Assembly: GCF_030704535.1 (NCBI RefSeq)
Contig: NC_081822.1
Span: forward strand, 8,288,501-8,352,500
Length of the DNA: 64,000 bases
Direction: 5' to 3'
From: Vitis vinifera
Lineage: Eukaryota; Streptophyta; Magnoliopsida; Vitales; Vitaceae
This document shows positions 10,844-22,534 of the stretch, piece by piece. A program made the position numbers and the translations under genes. The notes beneath the pieces are model-generated. The model was not told the DNA's origin, did no database searches, and was given only the letters and a program-made list of their open reading frames with translations. Each line of letters opens with the position of its first letter. Positions within the stretch are counted from its first letter, which is position 1.

Positions 10844-11161
10844 AAGCATCTATTCCGGCAAGTTTTTGTTACAATGTACATTTAAAAATTATTAAATATA
10901 CGACCAATAATACAATATATGTTATTTCCGAATTCATCAAAAGATGGTTTACTCATGGGACATATGATCACACCCAAATGTTTACTTCTTATGAAAACAA
11001 ACAGGGGCATCATATATTTGAGAGTGGAACATAATATAATTTCCATACGAATATGTAGCATATGAATAAAAGTAAAAACAAACGAAAGACAAATAATTTA
11101 CTTTCCATGTTTCAACTCACATAATATCCGTTTTAGTTGTTTTAAGTAATTTTTTGTTTTG
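10844..11161. other. AT-rich spacer between repeat array and MITE
   Basis: About 320 bp with no ORF of interest and no recognised motif. Confidence 0.6.
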
Positions 11162-11481
11162 CGTCGTGTTTGTTTTTTGTTTTTACTTAAATTTAAATAG
11201 ACTTTAATTTAACTTAGTTATAAGTATAATTTAATAGTATTAAGTATTATGTTTGTTTTTTATTATTTTATTTTTGCTAAGTATTAATTATTAATAGGGG
11301 GTGGGTTGTGTTGACATTGTGTTCTGATCGTTTCAAAAAAATTATTTGTAATATTCAACAAAAAAAAATCAAATATATTTATTTTTAAAAAATAAGTAAT
11401 AAAAAAAAAAATTAAAAACAAATAATTTAAAATCTGAAAGTAAATTACATTCGGTATTAAGTTAAAAAACCAAATACCACC
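11162..11481. mobile_element. Harbinger-like MITE, copy C (diverged)
   Basis: About 320 bp. The left end CGTCGTGTTTGTTTTTTG and the inward-read right end GGTGGTATTTGGTTTTTTAAC match copies A and B. The right flank is TTA; the left flank has decayed (TTG). A central GC-richer insert (about 11295-11335) is absent from the other copies. Confidence 0.6.
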
Positions 11482-13480
11482 TTAATAATTCACTAGATAA
11501 TTTGTATTTTTAGTCATATATTAGACAATTTCCTACTTAAACAATCCACCAAACAAATTAATGTGTTTAAAAGATATTACGTAATTTTCCTTGTTAGTAA
11601 TATATCAAACAAATTTTTGTCTTAACCATACGCCCCAACCACCCATCCATTTGGTGAACTCCCATAGAAAGATATGTTTCTTCTCCTCCAAGTTGAGTAT
11701 AGAAACAACCTTTTGGAGAGACTTAGTCAAGTCTTCTTCCAAGAGAACAACATAAAGAAACTATAGGCATGACACGACAAACCTACATTAGGTAGAAGTC
11801 ATTTCCTTGTATCAGACTCTATATTACCTCAATATAGCTTAAAAGTAGAAATGTTGGCGGAGTCCATCGTTAATATTTCACAAAATAAAATATTCAAAAC
11901 ATATTAAAGGTGAGAAAAAATTATCACGAAATAAAAATAAATTAATGAAAAAAATTGTAAAATAAAAAATTCTTAGTAAAAATAATTAAGTTTAAAATAA
12001 TAATAAAAATCTATCAAGTGTATAAATATTTCAAGAAATACTGTTAAGATTAATATAACAATTGGATGAAGCAATGCATTATTAAAAAATGTATTTTTAT
12101 TTTATTTTTAATTTTGATGATATTATTTGATTGAATTTTCTTTTTATTTAATCAGAATTAAGAGAGTATGTATTGAATTCTAATACCATCAAATTATATT
12201 GATGAAATCGTTCAATTAGATGATAAAGATGACAAGTGTTAAATCATGATTAAACTCTAGAATGAATGAATTTTTGACTTGTCGAATGTCTTAAGTTTTG
12301 AGTAAAAATATTTTGTTTATAAAAAAATATTTATAAAATAAATCTTTTATCAAAATAATTATCAAATTAGAGCGTTGGATATCCACGTCACAAATTCTTT
12401 TTTCTTTTTTTTTTTAACATATTATTTTAGCTCAGAACTCTAAACTATGGATTAAGATATTTTGTTGAAACGGATGACTTAGCTTTCACTAAAAAAAATT
12501 CCACCTGTTTGTGGGGGTAAATTCGTGAATTGCGCATCCTCTCTTCGTCGGTGTTTTCTTTCCAGTTTCCACCCAAAAAAACACGAGGGTAATAAGTCAT
12601 AACAAAATAAGCTTTGGAAAATTGCATTTTAATAAATATTTTCATTATTTTGAAACAAAAAAAAAGTTTACAAAGTTTTGACTTAGTATATTTAATTAAA
12701 AATAATTAAGATTTTTTTCATCTTTTAGATGAAAGATAATTAATTTGATCATCTAAATACTATATTTTAATGATATATATATATATATATTACTTTAATC
12801 TGAATCATAACTATTTTTAATAAACATATTAAATTTAAACTATTTTTTAATTTTTTAATTTGACCACAAAACACACTTTTTCCTTTCGGTTTTGGATCAA
12901 TTGTATTTAGTCTTAGGTCATGATTGAAATTTAAACTACAGCCACGTCCCACTCAACCAGCAGATCGTAAATAATGGTACCACGAGGGACGGGGAATTGT
13001 ATTTATTGGTAGATGTGATGGATTCAACAGACTGAATTTTTGTCTTTCACATTGAGTTTCGTTCATAGACTTCAAATGCTGAGGGTAGGTAGTTCCTGAT
13101 AAACTTACTATTTTCCTTTAATTTAGTTTTAAAATTAGTGCTTCTATTCAACCGTAAGCATGATTGAATCTGCTGTAATGGTGGGCATGTTCATCAATAA
13201 GAATGGATAAGGAAAGGTGCATTAAGACGTGAAAAGACGAATTTTTTTGTCCATGGAAGGTGGTGGGAGGAGAAAGTTCAAATTTAGGAGGATGCGACTC
13301 CTTACATACGGCACAGGGTTGAATACTGGAGCTTCTAACATTCAACCAGTGGGCGCACGTGATGGAAAATTGGGGCAGAAACGTGCGACTTGGGTGCAGG
13401 GTGCATGGTAAGCATACGGGGGCGTCCACTCTGGAATGTCACTCATAAAAAGGAAATAAAAGAGATAGATGAGGGATTGA
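11482..13480. other. Spacer and upstream region of the F-box gene
   Basis: AT-rich to about 12960, including a short (TA)n tract near 12773-12790, then less AT-rich toward the gene. ORFs near 13148-13429 on both strands overlap each other and match no family I know. They most likely reflect promoter-proximal composition. An ATAAAAAGG stretch near 13446-13454 is a weak TATA candidate. Confidence 0.5.
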
Positions 13481-13681
13481 ATAAGGTAACAAAGTCCAGA
13501 AAAGCCAAATGAAATCTAATTTGAAGTCCGTCTACCAACCATCGACGGCAGAGCGGGAGTTGAGAGAGGCCATCCGTAACCTTAGAGCCGATCTCAGCCT
13601 CAAACTAAGCTCCGGTGGTGCTTAGATTAAGGAGGATTAGGGTTCGTATTGGTTCGCTGTTAGTAGTTCCGGTCGAAGTGG

Positions 13682-15307
13682 ATGGGCCAATCAGCTTCTA
13701 CTTCTGCGATATCATCAGGATCTAGTCGCCGAGGCAGCAATCACCCTCATCGATCCCGGAGTAAATCAATGGTGCAGATCCCTTCGATGCAGGTCGAAGA
13801 AAACGTTCAGTTTCGGCAGATCGATGAAGACTTGGACTACATCTCCGATCTGCCCGACGAATGCTTGGCTTGCATTTTCCAGTCGCTTGGATCTGGTGAT
13901 CGCAAACAGTGCTCACTCGTCTGCCGGCGATGGCTCCGGATTGAGGGGCAGACCCGTCATCGACTTTCTCTCAATGCACACTCCGATCTACTTACCGTCG
14001 TTCCTTCTCTATTCTCTAGGTTTGACGCGGTGACGAAACTCGCTCTCAAATGTGATCGGAGATCTGTTAGCATTGGCGACGATGCCCTTATACTCATTTC
14101 TCTCGGGTGCAGGAATCTGACTCGTCTCAAACTCCGCGCTTGCCGTGAATTGACCGATGCCGGCATGGGGGTTTTTGCGAAGAATTGCAAAGGGTTGAAA
14201 AAGCTTTCATGTGGATCTTGTACCTTTGGAGCCAAGGGCATGAGCGCAGTCCTAGATAATTGCTCTGCTCTCGAAGAGTTATCCGTGAAGCGCCTCCGAG
14301 GAATCTCCGATGGATCGGCTGTGGACCAGATTGGGCCCGGTGTAGCTGCATCATCTCTCAAAACAATATGCTTGAAGGAGCAGTATAATGGACAGTGTTT
14401 CTGGCCGCTTATTATCGGCGCCAAGAATCTACGGACACTAAAACTCTTCAGGTGTTCTGGGGATTGCGACAACCTTCTCCAGCTTGTTGCTAATCGAACC
14501 ACTAGTATGGTTGAAATCCATCTGGAAAGGCTTCAAGTTAGTGATCTCGGCCTTGTAGCTATATCGCATTTTTTGGATCTTGAGATCTTACACCTTGTGA
14601 AGACTTCCGAGTGCACGAATGCAGGACTTGTGTCAGTCGCTGAACGATGTAAACTTCTGAGGAAGCTTCACATTGATGGATGGAAGGCAAACAGGATAGG
14701 CGATGAAGGTCTAAGTGCGGTTGCAAAATGTTGCCCCAATCTTCAGGAACTTGTTCTTATTGGTGTCAATCCCACAAAGTTGAGTTTGGAGATGCTGGCT
14801 GCAAATTGCCAGAATCTGGAGCGGTTGGCATTGTGTGCGAGTGATACTGTTGGTGATGCTGAGATTTCTTGTATTGCTGCAAAATGCTTGGCATTGAAGA
14901 AGCTATGTATCAAGAGCTGCCCTGTTTCGGATCAGGGTATGAGAGCACTTGCATGCGGATGCCCTAATTTGGTGAAGGTGAAGGTTAAGAAGTGCAGGGC
15001 AGTGACTTATGAGGGTGCGGATGGATTGAGGGCAAGTAGGGAATCACTGGCTGTCAATTTAGACACGGGTGAAACTGAGCATCAAGATGCAAGTGCTAGT
15101 GATGGTGGGGCACAGGAAAATGCAGTTGAATTGCCTCCCTTGGCCAGTCAAAATGGAGCTGCTAATATTGCTTCGAGCAGTTCTGGTCGATCAAACTCTC
15201 TTAAGGCAAGGTTAGGGCTTCTAACGGGAAGGAATTTAGTGGCCTCAACTTTGAGAAGGTGGACAAGCAGTAACAGCAGTTCCCGGGGTAATCAGAGAAG
15301 TAACTGA
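13682..15307 (+). CDS. F-box/LRR protein, SKIP2/VFB-like (541 aa)
   Basis: Predicted substrate-recruiting subunit of an SCF (SKP1-CUL1-F-box) ubiquitin ligase. The F-box spans about residues 52-96 (ISDLPDECLACIFQSL, then CSLVCRRW). Leucine-rich repeats of the Cys-containing type fill about 110-455, with recurring L..L.L..C and LTDAG/ISD motifs. The last 80 residues are Ser/Asn-rich and probably disordered. The single intronless exon and length match the plant SKIP2/VIER F-BOX PROTEINE group, which in Arabidopsis is linked to auxin-related growth. The ATG is the first good one after a GC-richer leader (about 13500-13681) and gives the family-typical MGQSAS start. Gly2 and Ser6 fit an N-myristoylation consensus. 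Opposite-strand ORFs within it are shadows. Confidence 0.92.
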   Translation: MGQSASTSAISSGSSRRGSNHPHRSRSKSMVQIPSMQVEENVQFRQIDEDLDYISDLPDECLACIFQSLGSGDRKQCSLVCRRWLRIEGQTRHRLSLNAHSDLLTVVPSLFSRFDAVTKLALKCDRRSVSIGDDALILISLGCRNLTRLKLRACRELTDAGMGVFAKNCKGLKKLSCGSCTFGAKGMSAVLDNCSALEELSVKRLRGISDGSAVDQIGPGVAASSLKTICLKEQYNGQCFWPLIIGAKNLRTLKLFRCSGDCDNLLQLVANRTTSMVEIHLERLQVSDLGLVAISHFLDLEILHLVKTSECTNAGLVSVAERCKLLRKLHIDGWKANRIGDEGLSAVAKCCPNLQELVLIGVNPTKLSLEMLAANCQNLERLALCASDTVGDAEISCIAAKCLALKKLCIKSCPVSDQGMRALACGCPNLVKVKVKKCRAVTYEGADGLRASRESLAVNLDTGETEHQDASASDGGAQENAVELPPLASQNGAANIASSSSGRSNSLKARLGLLTGRNLVASTLRRWTSSNSSSRGNQRSN

Positions 15308-16598
15308 ACAGAACTTGGGAAATGAAAAACACTATTGATCTAGTTACATTATTTTTTATTGTATTTTCTGCTCCTGTCTTTTGTGTATCTATCCTTGTGT
15401 GTTTTATTGCCTGAAATGAACATCTAGTGTCTGGGGTTGGATTTTATCAGTTCCACCCTTTTTCCCCCCTTTGGTTTATCTCATATACTTACTGGAACTG
15501 TTGCTTTTTTCGTTGGTAACTTACTCTTTTGACACTGTCTTGTGACAATTGGAAGAGCAGTAGGAGAAAATATGTGGACTAGATCAGTATATTGTCAGAT
15601 ATTAATTAATAGCTGGCTAGGATGATATGTAAGACAATTTTCAATTTTCTTCCCTTTCCTTGGTTACTTCAATTTGAAGGAAACATGATATAATCCATAA
15701 CTAGCTCTCATGTTAGTTGTGGCGATAAACAACTCTTTGCTTTTGAATAGTTATTAGCTCATCCTCTGTGGATTCTTGCACTTTTTTTGGTGGCAGTAGT
15801 AACATATGTTGAGAGAACATGAATTGATTCCTTATATGTTTTCTATCATTTTAGCTAAGTAACCATATGAAGCTCACACATATTGCAAATGATGGTTATT
15901 TCTTTTGTGCTCTTTGGGTGTATACAGCTTAGAAAGTCAGTTGACATCTTTCACTGTGAGTAGCTTGGCTTTTTTATGAACATGCTGGATGAGCTATCTG
16001 GTTCCATTGTCAAACCTGCTAACTATTGCAGTTTGATATGCTCCTTTGTTAGTAGTGTGTGTATATATAGATTACATGGTATAACTATCAATACACCATC
16101 TGGTCTATCCAGTTTTATATTTGGATATGCTTCTATATCTCTTGGTTGGCAGGGTCCAAAGGCAACACACACCCTGACCCACTAAAGGTGATGTCATGTA
16201 ACTATTTGCATGATGAGCCTGGTGGGCCGTTATTCTGTGGTCTCACATATGGTGGTTCAGGTATGGTGAGTACACCTTGTTGCAATACCTCTTGCATATG
16301 ATGAGATAAGAAAACTTCTGCACCAATTCTCTCTATCTTTACAAACAGTTGACCTGAAGAGCCATAAAATCACAATTTCTTTAGCCTTGGTTTAATATTT
16401 TTGTATGCCAAGAAAGTAAAGGTGCTTAGAGCTTCATGTCTATCTATCTTCTCCATTATGGTTTATATCATTTATATATTATGGGTTACATTTGCTTGTA
16501 AAATATGGCAGTGTGCTCTTTGGCACTAATGCAATTGAAGTTACTTTTTTCTAATACTTCTTGATCAAGTTGGTTTAATTGTAGTTGGCTAAGTTTAA
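15308..16598 (+). other. 3' UTR and downstream spacer of the F-box gene
   Basis: T-rich sequence of the kind seen in plant UTRs and introns follows the stop codon. Some GT..AG-like spacing occurs near 16150-16190 and again at 20150-20520, but no coding continuity was found. No separate gene is supported. Confidence 0.45.
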
Positions 16599-17060
16599 TG
16601 TAGAACAACTCTCGAATGGATGTATACAATCAAATTGGTGGGCTGGGGTTTAAGGAGAGGAACAAGGGACAAAATTTATGGAAGCAGAAACATATAAAAT
16701 AAATATATAGACAAAGAGGATAAGAAGATGAAGAAGAGATATAAATCTAAGAGTGACTAAGGCCTTCTAGAAGTCTCACCTAGAAGAAAGTCAATGGAGT
16801 CTCAACATTGAGAGTTGCAAAGCATGCAGGAAAGCATGATATTATTAATCCATTAATACTTAAACCGATTTTACATCAATGAGTCATATTTATAGCCTTT
16901 AGAAAATTTTAGAATTTGAATAAAAATATGAAAAAGTAAACCTAACCTATCTATTAACTATTCGAGACTCTTATTTATTTTCTAAAACCATTAGATCTTC
17001 TAAAAAATTAAAATTACTTAGACTTACTTTTTGTCTAAGATCCAGTCAATGTTTTCACCA
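16599..17060 (-). repeat. Solo LTR, diverged copy of the left-edge gypsy family
   Basis: A 462-bp sequence aligning along its length with the LTR at 2056-2554, in the same orientation. Shared blocks include AAGGAGAGGAACAAGG, ACTAAGGCCTTCTAG, AGTCTCACCTAGAAGAAA and TCAATGGAGTCTCA, plus a TATA octamer at 16887-16894. It starts TGTAGAACAACTC and ends TTTTCACCA on the plus strand. The 27-bp triple repeat is largely eroded. No PBS or gag flanks it, and I see no 5-bp target duplication (TTTAA versus TGCTG). It is an old solo or truncated LTR. Confidence 0.8.
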
Positions 17061-17767
17061 TGCTGATTCAAATATGGGCCTTTAACAAGTTACATTCAGT
17101 TAAGAAAATGTATATGTTTTGATCCCTTGGTTTTGACATGTTTTGGCCATCTTATGGGAGATTCTTTTACATTTTTGAGATCTATGTCAAGCTTTCTTAT
17201 GCTTGTTGGGTATAGATACATACTGGAGAGAGACTTTTGAATTGTTATTTGTAGTTTGGTGATATATCCAAGGAAATTAAACTTGGGCTGCTGCAATTGA
17301 GCTTTAGCTTAGTCTTAACCATACTGAGAAGAGTTCTGTCAGAGTGTGACTTTTTGAAGCAATTACTAGTACTTTGAATTTAATTGGGTAGCTGATTATA
17401 CTCCTAAGGCCTGTCTTATTGCTAGGCTGGCAGTATAATTGAGCTATTTCCTGAGGTGTCACTGGCAGCACTACATATCAAAGCTGCACAAAATGTGGTC
17501 TAGGATTGCTGTTTTTGCTTCAACTATTTTGTAGTTGCTACTTGCCACTTTCTATTTACTGAAGGATAACCAATTTTTGTTGTAATAGAGAAAGGTCTAT
17601 TCATAAATGTTATATTAAGTTGGTTATTTTGTAGAGGCTCTTAATTTGATTGATTGCAAACTTTGATTATTTTATTCTATATCTCTGAACAAACTAGGTT
17701 TTTATTTTCTTTAGCAAATAACAGATGTTGTGATAGAAGAAGCTATGAATTGTGAGTTTGGCATTTA
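17061..17767. other. Spacer, nothing recognised
   Basis: Unique-looking, moderately AT-rich sequence with no coding signal I can support. Confidence 0.5.
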
Positions 17768-18156
17768 GAGGGTGTTTGATGAAACCTAATACTTGATACT
17801 TAATGACTTAAGTTGATTTCAAGTTAAATTATTCTTAAGTTATTTTATTTTATTTTACTTTTTGATAAGTAAAGAAAAGAAATTGTATTAAAAAGAGGCG
17901 CTAAAAAAGTGGCCCAATAAATACAAGAAAGATACACTCACCCCCTTCACAGTTGAAACAAAAAACTTTCTAAAATGATATACAATAGACAACCCCTCCC
18001 TTAAGGGGAACCCACCCAATCAATGAAATCTATTAATGTCGAAGGACCATATTTTATAAACAACTTAGTCTCCGACCATAATAAGTACACAAAAGAACTT
18101 TTTAGCCTTTGGATGGACAACATGTTGTCTTCAAAGGCGATTTTGTTTCTTGCCTT

Positions 18157-18657
18157 CTAAACTGTCCAAAAAATGCACAAGGGGCCCGTTCTCCAAACTT
18201 TCTTCCGCTTCTTACCCACGAAAGATCCATTCCAACTCAAGAGGGTTTCCCTAACCGAAGAAGGGACCACCCACAAAACTCCAAGAAGAGAAAAGAGCAT
18301 CTCCCACAAAGCCCTAGTCTTTACACAATGGAGAAGTAAGTGATCTATGGATTCCTCATTTGAATGACAAAGATAACACCTATTTACTAAAGCCCAACCC
18401 CTCTTCTGAATTTGGTTCAAAGTTAAAGTTTTTCCCTATGAGGTCTCCCAAGCAAAGAAGCTTATTTTTGGCTGCACACAGGAATTCCAAATGATCTTCA
18501 TTGGGAAGTAAATTGAGGATTTCGACTCTAAGGCTTTATAGAGAGACTTTACAGAGAATTTACCACTCTCCATTGGTAGCCACAACACCCTATCCTCCTC
18601 ATCCAAATTCACTCTCTTCCCACCCAACCATAACAAAAGTCTCTCCACCTCATCCAC
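18157..18657 (-). pseudogene. LINE C-terminal zf-RVT region
   Basis: Two adjoining ORF pieces (18657-18436 and 18420-18157) separated by a stop and frame change. The first has the GKFSVKSLYKAL block. The second has the zinc-binding pattern C-x2-C ... H-x3-HC (RCYLCHSNEESIDHLLLHC). This is the zf-RVT module at the end of plant L1 ORF2. Confidence 0.8.
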
Positions 18658-18874
18658 CTCTCAATCATTGAAAGGTCTAGTAAAACGAGGACTCTAGCTC
18701 CCCCCACCTTCTGAGACATTCCAAACATCCTTCACCCAAGTCTTTGGAAACAGCTAAGGCAAATAAAGAGGGGAAGGAATCACACAAGGGTTTGTCTTCA
18801 CACCACTTATCCCTCCAAAAACTCACCCTTTGCCCATTACCCACCGCAAAGGAAAGGCTACTGCTAATGAGGTG

Positions 18875-19186
18875 TCAAAGCTTCCTAATTGCTTTCCACA
18901 ACCCCACACCATATCCCTCCCTTACTTCGCAAGAGTACCAGCCACTTCGTTCCTCCTCATGCTTCCCCCTTATTACTTGATTCCAAAAGGCCTCTCTCTC
19001 ATTCGTAAAATGCCAGCTCCATTTGCCAAGGAGAGCCTTATTGAGAATAGCAAGACTGTTAACCCCCAAACCCCCTTTTCTTTTATTTGAACAAATGGTT
19101 GGGCGCCTTTCCAATTGAGCTTTTCGCTCAAGAGCCCCATCACCCCATAGAAAATCCCTTTGAATTTGCTCTAGCCTCAATCTCAT
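18875..19186 (-). pseudogene. LINE RT C-terminal fragment
   Basis: A continuation of the same LINE in a shifted frame. It contains QRDFLWGDG and GGLGVNSLAILNKALLGKW, the conserved segment after the RT core in plant LINEs. It ends in an early stop. Confidence 0.8.
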
Positions 19187-19284
19187 TGACCTAGGTCAGT
19201 GAGGAGTATAGACATGAAGTAAATAGGTAGGCTCAATAGCGTGCTTCGAATCAAGGTATTTCTCCCACCCTTAGAGATGTATTG

Positions 19285-19683
19285 TCACTTCCACATAGCC
19301 AATCTCTTATGAAACCTCTCCTCAGCTCTATCCCAAGCTACCACGGACTTGAAAGGAGCACCCAATGGCATCTCTAAGTAAGTGGAGGGTAAACTTCCCA
19401 CCTTACAACCAAGTTCTGAAGTCAAATCCTCCACACTCTCCACTCTTCCCATTGAGATCAACTCACTTTTATCCAAGTTAACTCTCAACCCTGAAATAGC
19501 CTCAAACCACATAAGTAGCCAGCATAGAAAAGTCATCTGGTTCTGGGATGCCTCATAGAATAATAAGGTATCATCTGCATCTGCAACCCCTTCACCCCCT
19601 CTTCCCCTCACTTGACAAGCGGACAAAAAACCTCCTCCTATAGCTCTCTTCAAAAGGCAAGTTAGAGCTTTCATCGCAATCAC
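19285..19683 (-). pseudogene. LINE reverse transcriptase fragment
   Basis: A 132-codon piece of the RT palm and thumb. The polymerase motif usually written F/Y-A-D-D appears as DADDTLLFYEA, with the aromatic residue lost. It continues through GLRVNLDKSELISMG and LPSTYLEMPLGAPF, both hallmarks of plant L1-type RTs. It is cut at the 5' end by truncation and at the 3' end by a frame break, so it is non-functional. Confidence 0.85.
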
Positions 19684-19860
19684 AATTATTTTTAAGTTAA
19701 TAAATTATATTGAGTCATTAAGTTGATGTACGAAGGCATTTCTAACTTTAAGTCACAATATTAAGTTACTTTACCAAATTTACTTAATATAATTGATAAC
19801 TTAAATTAAGTTGTCAAGTCATATTAAGTCATTAATAAGTTGATTTACCAAGCACTCTTC

Positions 19861-22489
19861 TAATATCATTCTGAATACATGAATGTCAAAAGGAAGATCT
19901 CTGCATGCTTGATGGAATTGACCATCAAGATCACTTTTAAGATGCTTTTGCCCTACAAGCTACATTCCATTAGGTGGGAAATTTATTGGGCCATAATTTT
20001 CTTATTTGAATTTCAGCTGTGGTTGCACCAGGGGATATCTCGATGATATGGAGATTTATTTTGATGTGTGGCAACCATGGTCATCTTTCAGATCTTGTTT
20101 GCTTGTTATGGTTGGCTGATACAACATGAACTTGTTGGATTACAGGGTAACAAGATTCAGGAGCTGAATGGCAAACATTTGTACATGCAAGTGGTATGTT
20201 CCTCTGGTTGAATCACCAGTGGGTGATTATAATAATCATTGGTAACATCTGTTTACAATTCCTGTATACTATGCTGGATCTTATTTTGCTCATATGGTCA
20301 TTAGCTGATTGACCATGAAGATGATAAATCCTTATATTATTAATGTGGTATATGCTAGCAAGGATAGGTGTCTTTTTTCTTTTGGTAGTTGTCTACCAAA
20401 ATAATCATCAGATACATTTGCTAAGGTCTAATCATACATGTGTAGTAAGTTATGCTTTATCCTTTGCAGGGTGCAGGAATGAAGGGTGGTTTTTGTGCTG
20501 CGTTGGTTAGCATTTCCTACTAACTTGCAAGGTTGCTTAAAAGTTCCAAGGATCAAATTTTGGCAGGCAGCTTCAAAGTTTAGTCCCGGTAATGGGTGAT
20601 GGCCTAGGAGTGAGTAATCAGCTCCAAATTAGACCGTCTTTTGAGTCCTTGTAGAAAATTATTCACATCCCCATTGTTTATTCAATTCATACCCACCATT
20701 GTCTATTTGATTCTGGCTGCTGTGTGCGTGCATATCTTTTAAATGAGATTTTAATATTATTCCATGGTTGAAGATGGCAAGGTGGTTTTCCAGTGTCTGG
20801 AATCCTGACTTGCCTACCCATTGGGATGGGAAATATTCACAAGATTTTGGTGCCTTGGTAACTGATATTTTGGCCCCTTTCAACAACTGGATGAATACAG
20901 CAGATTTTCAATGAAGAGACGGTGGAAAGAAGAGAAGAAAAAGCATGGAAAAAAGATAGGCTTATTCGTATCTATTATTCTTTCGTTATTTCCCCTCTTC
21001 AGTTAGGGCAATCAAATGGGGCTAAAATCTCTTTCCTATTGACTATTGGTCAACTCAGGTTCTGTGCCTAAATATCAGCTTGGACCATAAGTCATGTAAT
21101 GTGGCCGAGTCTTCGTCCACTAAAATATCCCAATATCTCCACAGCCCTTAAATTAGAGCTGCCTTTGGCGGGCGCCACGACTATAGCGGCTTTCTTTGGT
21201 GCCATCGCATTATTCGCAGAGTGAGGACTGAGTAGTAGTCAGCCTATACGTTCACCAGTACAGCATCCTGGATGGCAAATTGGTCATAAATTTGACATCA
21301 GGTCGAATGTATCTGCTGTTCCTTTTTTTCTCCCTGTTTTTATTTCCACCTTGCTAATAGCTCCCTATTGATATTTGATATGTGGGATGGTTGGGGGCAG
21401 GACTGGCAGAGATCTTCTAACCCTAGGGCAAATTATCATGGGTTTGGATCAACCCAAGACAAACCCAGTTCAATCTGTTTGATTCCAAATCCAACCCAAT
21501 CAATTTCAGTGGGTTCAATTCTGCCGTCTATTGATATCTTGCTTAGGGACCTAAATCAGGGCGGATTCTGAACCAGTCTATAAGGATCCAAACGCGGAGC
21601 CTGTCTCAGTCCCAGGCCCTATAGATTATAGAATGTGAGCTTAAGAATTCAAATTGGGCGCTGGTGGCTCAATTCAGGCCTCAAATTCAAAGATGATGTC
21701 TAGGCCTATTGTTGGCAGGGCTTACGTTAAGAGTCCGTCTGCTTTTTATGTCCTGGTCTTTTCCCTATAATGAATGCATTATTTTGTAAATAACTAATTT
21801 AAAATAGTGAAAAATGTTTAATCAGTTTGCAGAGTATTTTGGTAGAAACAATTAAAACCGAGGGCATAAAAAGGTGTAATGCAAGAATTGCGTGTTTATA
21901 TTGTCTTAATCTTAAGAGTAAGATGGATCCAAGTTTGAACAAGTTCAGCCTCAACGTCCGGCATGCGTTAGCCCAACTTGGCGAATTGGGTAGCTGATTA
22001 AAAAAAATTAGCTGGCCCAGCAACCCCTCCTAAAACATTCTCTCAGCCACGCGTGCATTATGCATTTAACACGGCCGAACGCTTTTGTAATGCTCCTAAA
22101 CTATAGCTCATGATTCGTTTTAAGTTATTCTTACATAAATAAGGTTATATGCAGCTGTAGTCCTCTCTAAACAGTTTGCATGGGCCATTTCTTTTTTAAT
22201 TGCCCTTTTAACCATAAATGTGACAGTATCTTCTTTTGATTTACCCTTTTCTTTAATAATATAATAATATACGTAATACCATAGGCATTATTAATAATGA
22301 ACAATTATATCAAGAAAAAAATTTAAAAACATCCATCATTTCTCTTTTTTCCTTTAACCTTTATTTTTTACAAAAATGAAAAAAAAAAAAAAATCATGAA
22401 AAGATAATATTCCTGTTTCCTTCTTCCCTCTTCCAACCCAAATCCTAATCCTTAACTCCCCATCTTTATCTTCTTCATAGTTCTCTTTA

Positions 22490-22534
<45 letters not shown>

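Larger units (their letters stand above)
17846..19685 (-). mobile_element. 5'-truncated L1-like LINE, degenerate
   Basis: Read on the minus strand, it holds the C-terminal part of a LINE reverse transcriptase and then a zf-RVT region, ending in a (TAAAA)n-like tail (on the plus strand, TTTTATTTTATTTTACTTTT at about 17846). A short duplication-like TTAAGTTA flanks both sides (about 17836-17843 and 19691-19698), as expected for target-primed insertion. The endonuclease and N-terminal RT are missing, so the copy is 5'-truncated. Frames break several times. Confidence 0.85.
17768..19860. mobile_element. TIR DNA element split by a LINE insertion
   Basis: The outer segments (17768 to about 17845 and about 19686 to 19860) are the two ends of a non-autonomous TIR element. 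The left end GAGGGTGTTTGATGAAACC pairs with the inward-read right end GAAGAGTGCTTGGTAAATC. Subterminal tracts rich in CTTAA/TTAAG are shared with the 46718-47172 element, which has no LINE. No clear target duplication is visible, so the superfamily is undetermined. Confidence 0.65.

Noticed and set aside
13957..14502. 181-codon minus-strand ORF
   Set aside because: It lies wholly inside the F-box/LRR coding exon and has no recognisable domain; a shadow frame.
18744..19090. Plus-strand ORFs of 78-86 codons
   Set aside because: Shadows of the minus-strand LINE RT fragment.
15900..20520. Possible non-coding exons downstream of the F-box gene (near 16150, 20150 and 20470)
   Set aside because: AG...GT-like borders occur, but such signals are common by chance and no reading frame or conserved block supports them.
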